From: Ramicandelaber brevisporus
Lineage: Eukaryota > Kickxellomycota > Ramicandelaberales > Ramicandelaberaceae
Reading direction: 5' to 3'
DNA: 22,413 nt
Assembly (NCBI GenBank): GCA_025201865.1
Contig: MU602749.1
Coordinates: 42,522 to 64,934, forward strand
This document shows positions 1 through 9,304 of this stretch, piece after piece (the stretch's first letter is position 1; each line of letters begins with the position of its first letter). The notes below the pieces were generated by a model, which was not told the origin of the DNA, did no database searches, and was given only the letters and a program-made list of their open reading frames with translations. The position numbers and the translations under genes were made by a program.

Positions 1-279
1 TGTTTTTATTTTTCCTCTGAACACACTCGAAACTGCGTATATCTCTCGGCAGCCTTACCCGCTCGACTTGCACTTCCACCCCCTTGACGAAGCTGCACTC
101 ACTACCTTCCCTGCTCCACAACAACTCACTCGTATATTTTCTTTTCTTTTCTTTCCTTTTCTTTCCTTCGTTGCAGTCAGCAGTTAGTTGTTTGCCAGAT
201 TCGCTAGATAGTACCAAGTCAACAGCTCAACCAAGTCAACCAAGCAGTCGAGTTTATCATACACCGCTAGCAGCAACAG

Positions 280-320
280 GTAAAAGACAGTCGGGTGATT
301 TATTACCACGTCCTTTATAG
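280..320 (+). other. Candidate 41-nt 5'-UTR intron of the LIS1 gene
   Basis: ACAG|GTAAAAG at 280 and TTTATAG ending at 320 would delimit a 41-nt intron that stops one base before the LIS1 start codon. Its size and position match candidate introns ahead of PITHD1 and the His-rich gene. The rest of 1-279 is pyrimidine-rich leader or promoter sequence with CTTTT runs around 139-170. A second acceptor-like site, TTCGTTGCAG, ends at about 176. Inferred from motifs only. Confidence 0.35.
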
Positions 321-321
321 T

Positions 322-1941
322 ATGGATCTGCAGTCTCCCACAACAGACGTAGGTGGTAGATTGCCCTCTCGCGCTCCTTCGGCTGTGCCAACCTCGGCTG
401 CCTCATCGCGCGCCGCCTCTCGCCTCCACAATGGCAGTATCAGCAGCGGTTCGTATCTTTCAACGCCGGGTACATCCACAAATGTGAACGGCAATGCAAC
501 AGGCTCCATCAGTGGCAGCAGCATTGGCCATCGCTACACTCGCTCCTTTGCCTCTCCGCATCCAGACTTCAGATCCGGCAGTAACACGCCTAGCTCGCCG
601 GCTGCAGCGTCATCTTCATCATTCAGCGCGGCACAGTTGGCACGGCCAGTTCTCACCGACAATCAGCGCAAGGACATGCACATGGCCATTTTGACATATC
701 TGAAGCTGAACAAGTTTGATGACACGGTGACCGCCCTCAAGAAGCAGATGGGTTTTGGCGATGACTATGAGGTTGACGAAAGCTCCAAATTTGCCGGAAT
801 GCTCGAGCTCAAGTGGACATCAGTAGTAAGACAGCAAAAGAAACTCCTTGAACTTCAGTCCAAAGTCACAAAGCTAGAGGCCGATCTCGAGACTGCAAAA
901 ACCATGGCTCCAACCGGCCCTGGCGGCAGACGTCCTGGTGGCGGCCGGCAGAGCGATATGCTGCCTCGCGCGCCGCAAAAGTTTGCGCTGACTGGACACC
1001 GAATGAATGTGACGCGTGTGAGATTCCATCCACTGTATACTCAAGTGGCTTCAGCCAGCGATGATAGTACCATCAAGCTGTGGGAATGCGAATCAGGAGA
1101 GTGTGAAAAGACTCTGCGTGGTCACACGAAGTCGGTCACGGATGTTGCATGGGGTCCCAAGGGCGATTGGCTGGTTAGCTGCTCGTCGGACATGTCGGTC
1201 AAGATTTGGGACACGTCTCCAGATGGCGACTACCAGTGCCTCCGCACACTCTTTGGACACGACCACACCGTGTCTGGCGTGATTGTGTTCCCTGGCGGCG
1301 AGAGAATTGCCTCCGTATCACGTGACAAGTCTATCAAGATTTGGGAGTTTACAACCGGCTATTGCACCAAGACCATTACCGGCCATGCAGAGTGGATCAA
1401 GTGCATCGATGTCAGCGAGGATGGCAAGCTGTTAATCACCGGCTCCACCGACCAGAGTGTGAGACTGTGGGATCCCGCTAACGGTGAATGCAAGGCTGAC
1501 ATGCGCGGCCATGACAACGTCGTCGAATCAGTCATGTTTGTGCCCACCAGCGCATATCCTCACGTTAGACAACTCCTCGGCATCGATCCCAAAAACACTG
1601 CAGCCATTGCCAGGCTGGGCAACCACCCTGGCCAATACGTCATATCCGGCTCTCGTGACAAGGTCATCAAGCTCTGGGAGACAGCCAGCGGTCGGTGCCT
1701 GCACACATTCACCGGTCACGATAACTGGGTGCGCCAGATCGTGTTCCATCCTTCTGGCAAGTTTATGCTATCGGCATCTGATGACAAGACTGTCAGATCC
1801 TGGGATTTGGCAACGGGAAGATGTTCGAAACAACTGCAGGCCCACGACCAGTTTGTATCGACGCTAGCATTTAGTTCAGTGTTTCCGCGGGTGGCTACTG
1901 GTTCGGTCGACACGGAGGTCAAGATTTGGGAATGTCGTTAA
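322..1941 (+). CDS. LIS1/NudF/PAC1-type dynein regulator (LisH + coiled coil + WD40)
   Basis: The 539-residue product is a clear LIS1 homologue, the dynein-binding protein that, with NudE/NudC partners, controls nuclear migration and microtubule-based transport. Residues 1-109 are a Ser/Ala/Gly-rich low-complexity extension absent from animal LIS1. A LisH dimerisation motif lies at about 114-146 and a coiled coil at about 165-193, containing KWTSVVRQQKK, close to KWTSVIRLQKK of LIS1. Seven WD40 blades run from about 221 to the C-terminus, which ends VKIWECR as in LIS1 (VKVWECR). A YPH..LLGI insertion between two blades recalls fungal NudF. I chose the ATG at 322; the open frame extends upstream only to a GTG at 295, inside a likely 5' UTR. 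Identity is very secure; the extension could be a regulatory tail. Confidence 0.96.
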   Translation: MDLQSPTTDVGGRLPSRAPSAVPTSAASSRAASRLHNGSISSGSYLSTPGTSTNVNGNATGSISGSSIGHRYTRSFASPHPDFRSGSNTPSSPAAASSSSFSAAQLARPVLTDNQRKDMHMAILTYLKLNKFDDTVTALKKQMGFGDDYEVDESSKFAGMLELKWTSVVRQQKKLLELQSKVTKLEADLETAKTMAPTGPGGRRPGGGRQSDMLPRAPQKFALTGHRMNVTRVRFHPLYTQVASASDDSTIKLWECESGECEKTLRGHTKSVTDVAWGPKGDWLVSCSSDMSVKIWDTSPDGDYQCLRTLFGHDHTVSGVIVFPGGERIASVSRDKSIKIWEFTTGYCTKTITGHAEWIKCIDVSEDGKLLITGSTDQSVRLWDPANGECKADMRGHDNVVESVMFVPTSAYPHVRQLLGIDPKNTAAIARLGNHPGQYVISGSRDKVIKLWETASGRCLHTFTGHDNWVRQIVFHPSGKFMLSASDDKTVRSWDLATGRCSKQLQAHDQFVSTLAFSSVFPRVATGSVDTEVKIWECR

Positions 1942-2192
1942 ACCACCAAAACAAACCTCTGTTCCCATTGTTTTTCCTTCTTATTTTCTTGCAAAACACG
2001 CCTTATTCTATTTTACACCTGTTCACCTAATCCTCTCTCTCTCTCTTTCATTTTTTTTTATAACGCATTGTTGGATGTCTTTTAAAACATACAAAACTGA
2101 GCAAATCTGTTTGGACCGAGAACAAGTTAACAAAGGTTAATAAAATGAAGGATAACATCAAGAATGAATGAATAAATGGGATGGAAACACAA
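1942..2192. other. Convergent intergenic region (3' ends of LIS1 and the helical-repeat gene)
   Basis: This 251-bp spacer lies between two convergent genes. It is T-rich after LIS1, has a CT run at about 2034-2047 and an A/T-rich stretch with AATAAA-like words on both strands. It presumably holds both 3' UTRs and polyadenylation sites. I see no gene. Confidence 0.5.
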
Positions 2193-5100
2193 TTAATAGT
2201 CGTAGAGGGCAGGCATCTCATCTGGAACGTCGATGTGCTCGTCAGCAAGACTGCCAAGTGCCAGATCAGCTGGATCGTGTTTATAAACATCATATCGATT
2301 CAGCAGCCACAGCATGCTCACCTTTTGCACATCGTCAATGCACGACGACCGGAGAACCACTCGATAGGCAGCTATGCCACCGCACTCCACAAATGTTCTG
2401 GCGACATTGTTTGTGGGTTGACTGGCTGAAAACAGAATCTCCAAACAATCGTACTCACGGATGATATTAGTTGATAAACTATGCGATGAATGTCTCAGAG
2501 ACTGCACAGCCATTGACATCAGAAGAGGCTGACCATTGCGTGACAGTTGCAGGAGATGGCTCAGTTGCTGATCACCATGAGGTCGCCGTGCACAACGCCA
2601 AATCATTTGGAAGAATAGATTAGCAGTATCCTGCCACAGCCCTATACAGTATGGGCTATGAATGATCGAGTGAGCGAGCTCGAGAATGCCGCTATCCACC
2701 AACAAGTACCAGAAGCTGTCTGTATCCTTTAGCCACTGTACCAAAGGCACGAGAATCCACATCAGCTCAAGGCCCTCAATCGAACTCGTTGGTGAAGCCA
2801 GCTGTGGTTGGGCAGAAATGGCAGCCAAAACATACAAGGACTGGTTGTGGTCACGGTGATCGTTGAGGATACTCACGAGAGATCTGCGAAGGTCATAGGG
2901 GTGTCTCTGGTTGTGGCTGCCTGAGAATGCCATTCTGAACAGAAGTGGGATAATGTCCAAGTCCATCATGCGGACGACGTAGACATTGCTGGTTGCCAGG
3001 AATCGAATCGTGTCGAGGATGTTATTGAATGAAGCACGGAGGAGCTTCTTTGCTGTGTTGTGGCGCTGTAGGAGCTGACTGAAGCACTCTAAAATGGCAA
3101 CCATGTCTTTGCGATGAGTGGTGGACTTGCTGACTGTTTTGCACAAACTGGACAGCGTCTCGATGGCTGCTTCACTCAGAATACGCGGGATGGATTGATC
3201 CAGGGCAAGCTGTGTAAAATACGAGACTGGATAGCGAGACAAGACTTGCAGGGCCAGCTCAGCTTGACCGTTAAATACACAATCTACGACAGACATCGCA
3301 GCCGCTCTCACCACTGGCGGATTGCCAATATCAACCAGATCGAGTATTCGGACAAAGTGCGCCGAGGATGCCAGGTGAGCAGCATGCTCGGAGCTACGTT
3401 TACCATTACTACCCAGGTGGAACACAAGTGCTTTGAGCACTGCCAGTTGCTCAGAAACCAAGGGAGTGCCGAGACCAGCAGCCATCTCGATGATGAGCGA
3501 CTTCTGCAGAGTCTCATCGAGGAGACCTTGTGATTCCAAGCGAGAGAGGGAGATAGTTTGGCTGTAAACCAGAGTTGACAATGGTAAGCTGGTGAGCAGC
3601 TGAACAATGATCGGCTGGATCTGCAGTTTGAGAAGATTCATATTGGCGATATGCTGCTGAACCCGTTGATCATGGCGCTGTTGCTGTCGCCGATGGAAAT
3701 CAAATTCTGGCGGTGGTGGTGGTGGTGGGAGATGTAGCGGGTGGCGGATAAATGGGCGGTGAGGACTTGTTGGTTTCAGGGATATATCCACAGATTGGTA
3801 CAATGTCATAAGCAAGTCGAGCAATGAGAGGCGAGACTCATTCGAGATCTCAAAGCTGCTGCTGCTGCTGCTGTTACTCACTCGCTCAGATATAGCATTC
3901 ACCAATCCATCACGAATCAAGCCGAGTGCAAATCTTCTCTCAATGTTAAGCAGAGTGCGAACAAATGTGCAAACCATGCGAGTCACTGTGTCATTAGAGC
4001 TATGTATCAGGTTGACAACAACTGCAGACAGACCACTGGCAGCAAGGGATCCATGAATATCCAACCTAAGATGGTTGGAGTGCATTGACAAACCAGATGG
4101 TATACTGCGGCCATTAATCAAAGAATCACACAGTTGACTCACTGACCAGCTGAATATATCATAACGAGATAGTGTATTTGTGGGAAGATCACGTAAATTA
4201 AACCAAATAATAATAGAAGACCTCTCGTGCTGTAGGAGACGCTCATCCATGAGACCAGCAGTAAAACATGATAGAACACGCTCCACGTTTGACTTGAGAT
4301 TTATAATAGGGCAATTTATCACAGTTTGGCATATTTCAGACAAGACTCGATACAGCTCATACACAGTAAATGGGGGCTCAGAATGGCGACTATTGAATGT
4401 AGACAGCAAAGAGTCAATGTGGTTTGATAGAACTGGCGCAAGAGTGTCAAATGGAATCGAGTGCAGCATCATGTGCGTCAGTTGACGGGAATGTCGTCTG
4501 ACATTCAGGCTCTCGCTGTTGGATGCCATATGAATTACTACTGGAAACGCATTAAACAATGCTGCAAGAATGTCTTCTGTGATAAATCGGGACACTAGAC
4601 AATTGGCGAATATCAAACATGCGACAAGCTGAGATTCACTGGATGCCGCTGTGACTTGGTTGATGACATGCAAAGCAAGAGAGGATAGTGCGCCAGAATT
4701 GGTCCCAGAGCTGTCCCCAACAATGAGTGCATTGAGTATGCGACCACATTCAGATGCGTACTTGTACAGTAAGGATGGATCATTTATCACATTTTCAATC
4801 AGCTGAATAAGAATGGGATAATCTGAAGAGGACAGTACAAGACACTTGTGTCGATTATACTTGCACATCAACTGCGCAATTAAACCAAGCACAGCTGAAC
4901 GAAGCCAGACACAATCACTCTTAGCCAGCAGACTCGGAATCATACCAATCAATCCGGAGTCCAGTATCAACATGCTCATATCAGCGCTATCATCTGATAC
5001 AACGAGCGACCACAGCTGATAGAGCAATCTCGTTCTGACTCGTAAATTGGAGGAAACCTTCAACAGCTCAATAACAGCATGAATGAGGCGGCGAGGTATC

Positions 5101-5966
5101 AAATAATGAGCTCTTGGGGGAGGCGGGGGAGGTGGTAATGGCGATGTAGAAGACGGGAAACTGTAGCCATACACAATGTACTGGTGCAAAAATGAGATGG
5201 AGTGTTGAGCCACTGGCGTGTCGGAAGATGAAGTGGACGCTTCAACCAGTTTGTCAAATGCTTCTGCGACAGCTGGATCATGTTCACCAAGTATGCTCAC
5301 AAGAGCGTGTGTCAGCTCAACGGCATGTGACAAGGACTGTGACATTGCAGTTGGGAAACTATGTTGCTGAACAAAATGAACGACAGCTGCAAGAAGCTGA
5401 CGACACTGAGCTGCCGATAATTGTTCCACAAACTGTTGCATTGACTTGATGACATGGCGTGCCATGCATATCTGCGCAGACGATGAAGGCTGAGAGAGAA
5501 ACAAAACGAGACGATCGACTGATAAACCTAACACAGAACCTTCAGCAACAACGTGATTACCATCCTGGAAGACACTCCATGCCGAAATTGCACAGAATGC
5601 GACAGATTCGCAGCTGTGGTCAAGAAGGTCGATGACAACCGCCACAACGCCAGAGGTGATATACGGCTGCAAACTCGAGATCACTCGACGTCTGACCAAG
5701 TCCACATGAGTAAAGAGGAGTCGAAGGAGACTGGTAAGACGTGAACAGCAGCCAGTTGATGGTGATGGCAGTTGTGACAAAGTGGACCGCGCGTGCTTCA
5801 GCCACACGTTACAGAATGCCTCTGCAGTGAACAGAGCTCGGAAACGCGGGTCGCTGTTATGGAGAATGTCGGCTGCTTCCATGAGACGGTTGGAGGAGAC
5901 TAGCAACTGCGGCAAAGCAACCATCGAAGGCGACATCGATGCAACCATGTCAAAAAAACATCGGTG
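2193..5966 (-). CDS. Large ARM/HEAT-like helical-repeat protein, C-terminal part (downstream exon)
   Basis: This segment encodes about 1,257 residues of a Leu/Ser/Ile-rich protein made of successive amphipathic helices, most like ARM/HEAT solenoids used as scaffolds. I cannot assign it to a named family. Two proline runs interrupt it: PPPPPPP before RAHYL in the N-terminal third, and PPPPPPP before EFDFHRRQQQ at mid-length, followed by a Gln/Arg-rich stretch. It ends ALYDY followed by TAA. Read alone, the frame opens only at a GTG (6011) just after a stop inside a duplicated segment, so this is probably not an independent gene start. Joined to 6138-7304 it forms one protein of about 1,646 residues. 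The frame is long and clean; the function is unknown. Confidence 0.8.
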   Translation of the reverse strand, partial: HRCFFDMVASMSPSMVALPQLLVSSNRLMEAADILHNSDPRFRALFTAEAFCNVWLKHARSTLSQLPSPSTGCCSRLTSLLRLLFTHVDLVRRRVISSLQPYITSGVVAVVIDLLDHSCESVAFCAISAWSVFQDGNHVVAEGSVLGLSVDRLVLFLSQPSSSAQICMARHVIKSMQQFVEQLSAAQCRQLLAAVVHFVQQHSFPTAMSQSLSHAVELTHALVSILGEHDPAVAEAFDKLVEASTSSSDTPVAQHSISFLHQYIVYGYSFPSSTSPLPPPPPPPRAHYLIPRRLIHAVIELLKVSSNLRVRTRLLYQLWSLVVSDDSADMSMLILDSGLIGMIPSLLAKSDCVWLRSAVLGLIAQLMCKYNRHKCLVLSSSDYPILIQLIENVINDPSLLYKYASECGRILNALIVGDSSGTNSGALSSLALHVINQVTAASSESQLVACLIFANCLVSRFITEDILAALFNAFPVVIHMASNSESLNVRRHSRQLTHMMLHSIPFDTLAPVLSNHIDSLLSTFNSRHSEPPFTVYELYRVLSEICQTVINCPIINLKSNVERVLSCFTAGLMDERLLQHERSSIIIWFNLRDLPTNTLSRYDIFSWSVSQLCDSLINGRSIPSGLSMHSNHLRLDIHGSLAASGLSAVVVNLIHSSNDTVTRMVCTFVRTLLNIERRFALGLIRDGLVNAISERVSNSSSSSSFEISNESRLSLLDLLMTLYQSVDISLKPTSPHRPFIRHPLHLPPPPPPPEFDFHRRQQQRHDQRVQQHIANMNLLKLQIQPIIVQLLTSLPLSTLVYSQTISLSRLESQGLLDETLQKSLIIEMAAGLGTPLVSEQLAVLKALVFHLGSNGKRSSEHAAHLASSAHFVRILDLVDIGNPPVVRAAAMSVVDCVFNGQAELALQVLSRYPVSYFTQLALDQSIPRILSEAAIETLSSLCKTVSKSTTHRKDMVAILECFSQLLQRHNTAKKLLRASFNNILDTIRFLATSNVYVVRMMDLDIIPLLFRMAFSGSHNQRHPYDLRRSLVSILNDHRDHNQSLYVLAAISAQPQLASPTSSIEGLELMWILVPLVQWLKDTDSFWYLLVDSGILELAHSIIHSPYCIGLWQDTANLFFQMIWRCARRPHGDQQLSHLLQLSRNGQPLLMSMAVQSLRHSSHSLSTNIIREYDCLEILFSASQPTNNVARTFVECGGIAAYRVVLRSSCIDDVQKVSMLWLLNRYDVYKHDPADLALGSLADEHIDVPDEMPALYDY

Positions 5967-6128
5967 CTGAATATGATGAAGCGATGCCAGTGAGTCGAGT
6001 GGCCGCATCACACTTCACCAATTGAGCACGAACACTGTCCCGCTGCTTGATCAATTCCTGGAGCTGAATGAGTGCAATCACCTGCTGGGAACAGTCTGTC
6101 TTGTTTGTGCCATCCAATGCAGCAGCAA
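5959..6128. repeat. 170-bp local direct duplication, copy inside the junction
   Basis: This copy matches 6234-6403 at 165 of 170 positions. All five differences fall in the first 66 bp and the remaining 104 bp are identical. The copies are 275 bp apart, which is not a multiple of three, so this copy is out of frame with the gene entering it. With the ten bases before it (5949-5958) it forms a 180-bp segment bounded by GTCAA at 5949-5953 and 6129-6133. Confidence 0.93.
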
Positions 6129-6137
6129 GTCAAGTAC
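5967..6137 (-). other. Candidate 171-nt intron made almost entirely of duplicated exon sequence
   Basis: On the minus strand GTACTTGAC begins at 6137 and CATATTCAG ends at 5967. Removal is in frame (57 codons) and bypasses the stop at about 6078. The interval is nearly coextensive with the second copy of a 170-bp repeat (5959-6128). The acceptor AG exists only in this copy: the source copy reads TATTCGG where this one reads TATTCAG. Splicing is inferred. Confidence 0.45.
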
Positions 6138-7302
6138 AGCCGAGTGTAACAACTCGATATTGGCATCATCTAGAGAAATGTCAGTATGTTCAATCAACAC
6201 TCCGAGTGTGAGGAGACATTGAGCACGGAGAGGCATCGGTGCCGAATATGATGAAGCGATGCCAGTCAGCCGAGTGGCCGCATCACACTGCACCAACTGA
6301 GCACGAACACTGTCCCGCTGCTTGATCAATTCCTGGAGCTGAATGAGTGCAATCACCTGCTGGGAACAGTCTGTCTTGTTTGTGCCATCCAATGCAGCAG
6401 CAATCAGCCGGTCGATAAAGCCAGATGCGACAACTGGACTGCGCAGTGAGTCTGGACCAGATTTGACAATGCAAGCCAGCAGATTAACAACATACGGCAG
6501 CTGCTGGTGCTGTTTCTCGAGATCAATGATTCGGTTCAGCACACTGGACTGGTACACAGCATGTCCATAGCCCGAGCCATGCAGTGTTGAGAGTATATGA
6601 ACAGCGGCGGCTGTGGCAAGCTGCTCGGCGTCCTTGTCCATCACTGTCGAGACACAAATCTGCTCCAGCTGCACACAGTGACTTGAAAACTGCTCAATCC
6701 AGTAGGGTTTCAACGTCATTACTGATATCAGCTGTAACAGATGACCTCGAATGTGCACTGTTGTAGTGGCTCTGGTTTGGTCACTCAGCAGGTCAATGAC
6801 ATAGTCAATAATCTCAGAATCACGGATCAGCCTCTGTGCAAACAACTCTCCGCCAGCCAGCTCGGCAAGAATATCCACAGCGTCGACAAAGGCAGGATGC
6901 TCATAGCCAGTCATCACAACTCTATTCAGCGCTGGCACAACATCCAGAAGCCACACGTGACAATAGCTCGAACGCCAATGTGCTTTACAGTGCAAGAACA
7001 GTGCAAAAGTACGAACAGCCGCAGCCACCACCTCAGCGTTGCTCGATGTCATCAGCTTCGGAATGGCATCTATAAACACCGATACATCGCGCAGTGCTTC
7101 AGTTTTGGATGCCGCCTCGTCAAACTCTTCGCCGCGATAGTCATTGCGAGTCAGGAGAAAGTCAGAGCCAGCAGATGAAGACGCAGGCAAGGAGGACTTG
7201 AGCCAGGACTGCAGCTCGGAGAGAGTCTTCAGTTGAGAAACACATTCGCCAGCTAGTCCAGCACACAGTTCTTGAGCAGCAGCACGCAGATCACAGCAAG
7301 TC

Positions 7303-7304
<2 letters not shown>
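6138..7304 (-). CDS. Large ARM/HEAT-like helical-repeat protein, N-terminal part (upstream exon)
   Basis: This segment encodes 389 residues beginning MTCCDLRAAAQELCAG, with helix-rich, leucine-rich repeats of the same style as the downstream segment. The ATG at 7304 is preferred; the open frame continues upstream only through a CTTT microsatellite (KERK repeats) to a TTG. Without splicing the frame continues past 6138 into a duplicated segment and ends as TVPSR-stop at 6078, giving a truncated protein of 408 residues from this ATG. Splicing GT(6137)...AG(5967) joins it in frame to the downstream segment. Simple removal of 180 bp between two GTCAA repeats also restores one frame, giving 1,643 residues. 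BRAT1-like or other HEAT scaffolds are possible, but I have no specific motif. Confidence 0.75.
6234..6403. repeat. 170-bp local direct duplication, source copy within the coding frame
   Basis: This is the in-frame member of the repeat pair, coding for the region ALDGTNKTD through TRLTGIASSYSAPM on the minus strand. Relative to it, the other copy carries four synonymous third-position changes and one Gln-to-Lys change when read in this frame. Confidence 0.9.
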
Positions 7305-7339
<35 letters not shown>

Positions 7340-7523
7340 TCAATCAACAGCAGGGTTTGTGTGTTTGCAGATTTCGCGTGCAGGAACGGGGACTGCGCAT
7401 ACACACACACACACACACACACACATCCAATCATCGCAGTGAGATGCACGAGAAACCACATTGAAAGGAGGTCAAGAGAGAATCGCATGTATTAAAACAT
7501 ATAGTTATCATGCCTAATCAATT

Positions 7524-7673
7524 TTACTTCCAACAACGAGGCTGTCGTTGCCTCCAACGCCGTGAAGAGTGCGCATGACCCAATGCCATCACAAGAATAT
7601 CATTCAGCACTTTTGCACTCATTCCATTCTGCCATTGATCGATGCGCTTCCTCACTCGCTGTTGCCACAGCAT
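7524..7673 (-). CDS. Possible 49-residue small ORF (hypothetical)
   Basis: An ATG at 7673 opens a 49-codon frame preceded by an in-frame TAA four codons earlier and closed by TAA. The product begins MLWQQRVRKRIDQW, is Trp/Arg-rich and has a hydrophobic middle (VLNDILVMAL). It shows no recognisable domain or targeting signal. It lies in a region that otherwise looks noncoding, so chance is a serious alternative. It could also be the last exon of a spliced gene. Confidence 0.2.
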   Translation of the reverse strand: MLWQQRVRKRIDQWQNGMSAKVLNDILVMALGHAHSSRRWRQRQPRCWK

Positions 7674-7800
7674 GCTGTCAATTTATGGTAGAGGAGATCT
7701 GAGTTCGTTTTATTCACTCCAGTATATATCAACTGTCACTTTAATATCAGACAGGTATTACAAATCAGGTTGAATACAAGGGTACGGAGGGTATACACAC

Positions 7801-7819
7801 ATATGTACAATGTACATAT
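7801..7819. repeat. Perfect inverted repeat ATATGTACA-A-TGTACATAT
   Basis: Nine bases on each side of a single A are exactly complementary. The site sits in the intergenic region about 500 bp upstream of the helical-repeat start. It could be a dimeric factor site or chance in AT-rich DNA. Confidence 0.7.
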
Positions 7820-8230
7820 CAGGTTGACTGTATGATTGCCGAAGTGGGATGCAATGTGTGCGTATGTCTGTGCATCACGCCACTGCCAGTACTAAAACTG
7901 AATCAACTTTTGAAAGGTACTGATTTTAATTGAAGGGTACGTGAGTTTCAACTCTGTCTGTTTGAATAAGATGGAGTTAAAAAAAACAAAGGTGAGGAAA
8001 GAGGGATATATATATATATATATATAGAGAGAGAGTTTAGAGCTGAGGAACACTTGCAGTGGAGTCTTTTGAAGCAAACAAAGTATATTATAATATACAG
8101 TCTATGAACAAATTAAATAATGCCAGAAGTCAAGATCATCTGGTGATGATATATAAAACATGATATTATGTGATGGATGAGGTAGCCGGTGAGTTGAGTG
8201 AGGTTCTGCAGATACTGTCGATGGTTCCAG

Positions 8231-9304
8231 CTAAATAATTTCGTCTTCATCACTCGTGTCACTCGATACTGGCCTATGGTCATCATCATCATCATTACCA
8301 TTACCATTAAACCACCTTCTCTTATAGCGGCTCGACGAGTTGTTTGACTTGACATTGTTGGCGGCTGCGTCCAACTGAGTAATGAGAAAGACCGAAGTCA
8401 GTGCTTTCGATATAACAAGTCGCAGTACGAGCGCGGGGACTGTTGTTAATCTTTTGCCATGATGAGCGCGTTTTCTGTGATCACTCTTATTATAAACTGC
8501 ATAGCTACAATGTCCGCAGTCGGATGTAACACACATCCATCCCTGAACAATATCCTGATGCTGTGATTGACTTGGCTGGCTAATTGCTGCAGCGAGATAT
8601 GAGTTGCCAGTGTGCTGATTAATATTGGGATCGGCATTTGTATTTACTGCACTGTCTGGTAGAATCGTGCAGTCAATCGATTTCCCATCAAATCCATGTG
8701 CCTGCTGCAAATGAGTCAGCAGGCATTCCGGCACCAGTTTACATCCATAACAAACTAACACTCCAGTCGTAGTATGATGACCACAGCGAACATCATTCAC
8801 AAAAAAGTCCTCCACTCCATGGAAATTGAAGCTGCGATGAGCTTTATGAGCTGGAGACTGCTGCTGTTGCTGCTGTTGTTTTAAAGTTTTGCCATGAACT
8901 TTCCTTAAATGAGTACGTACAGCATCAATTGTCTTGAGTTTTGATGCACAATCCGAGAATGGACATGGCCAGCGATCATCCAACGACTCCCGAGTCAGAA
9001 CAAATGTTTGGTCAAATGTAATGAGTTCTGTTTGGAGCCTGTGCCCATACTGATGCATTCTCAGATGGCTGGAATAGCTGAACCTATGGCCGCATCCAGG
9101 ATGTTCACACACCAATCGTCCCTGATTACTGTGAGACTCATCATTGCTCCCGGATTTGACATCACCTTCTCCGCTGTTAGCTTCTGAGTCAGACTCGAGT
9201 TTGAGATTGCTCATAAGCAGACTCGGCTCGAGCTTGACTTGCACGTCGACTGCTGCTGCTGCTGCTGTGGCTGTCGGCTCCGTCTTGATCTGCACGGTCG
9301 ACAT
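8231..9304 (-). CDS. C2H2 zinc-finger protein with N-terminal SUMO-type motifs
   Basis: The 357-residue protein has well-formed C2H2 fingers: C66-X4-C71-X12-H84-X3-H88, C114-X4-C119-X12-H132-X4-H137 and C258-X4-C263-X12-H276-X4-H281. A degenerate finger-like element lies at C185-X2-C188-X9-H198-X4-H203. The N-terminus has three psi-K-x-E sites (IKTE at K7, VKLE at K24, LKLE at K35), the first two followed by proline. A seven-residue polyQ tract is at 143-149, and the tail is acidic (DDDDD, ending TSDEDEII). It is probably a nuclear DNA-binding regulator; fingers this scattered could also serve RNA or protein binding. The start is the first ATG and the 3' neighbour is intergenic DNA. Confidence 0.85.
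   Translation of the reverse strand: MSTVQIKTEPTATAAAAAVDVQVKLEPSLLMSNLKLESDSEANSGEGDVKSGSNDESHSNQGRLVCEHPGCGHRFSYSSHLRMHQYGHRLQTELITFDQTFVLTRESLDDRWPCPFSDCASKLKTIDAVRTHLRKVHGKTLKQQQQQQQSPAHKAHRSFNFHGVEDFFVNDVRCGHHTTTGVLVCYGCKLVPECLLTHLQQAHGFDGKSIDCTILPDSAVNTNADPNINQHTGNSYLAAAISQPSQSQHQDIVQGWMCVTSDCGHCSYAVYNKSDHRKRAHHGKRLTTVPALVLRLVISKALTSVFLITQLDAAANNVKSNNSSSRYKRRWFNGNGNDDDDDHRPVSSDTSDEDEII

Larger units (their letters stand above)
7305..8230. other. Intergenic region with microsatellites and a palindrome
   Basis: This 926-bp interval lies between the helical-repeat gene start and the 3' end of the zinc-finger gene. It holds a CTTT tract (about 7305-7341), an AC tract (about 7399-7425), a TA tract followed by GA (about 8006-8035), a perfect 9-1-9 palindrome at 7801-7819 and a direct repeat ATCAGGTTGA at 7764 and 7818. 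One small minus-strand frame is listed separately. The side near 7305 presumably contains the helical-repeat promoter. Confidence 0.6.

Noticed and set aside
6011-6078. Two separate genes meeting in the duplicated junction
   Set aside because: The downstream half would start at a GTG or ATG inside duplicated, out-of-frame sequence, and the upstream half would end in a frameshifted tail; one interrupted gene explains both better.
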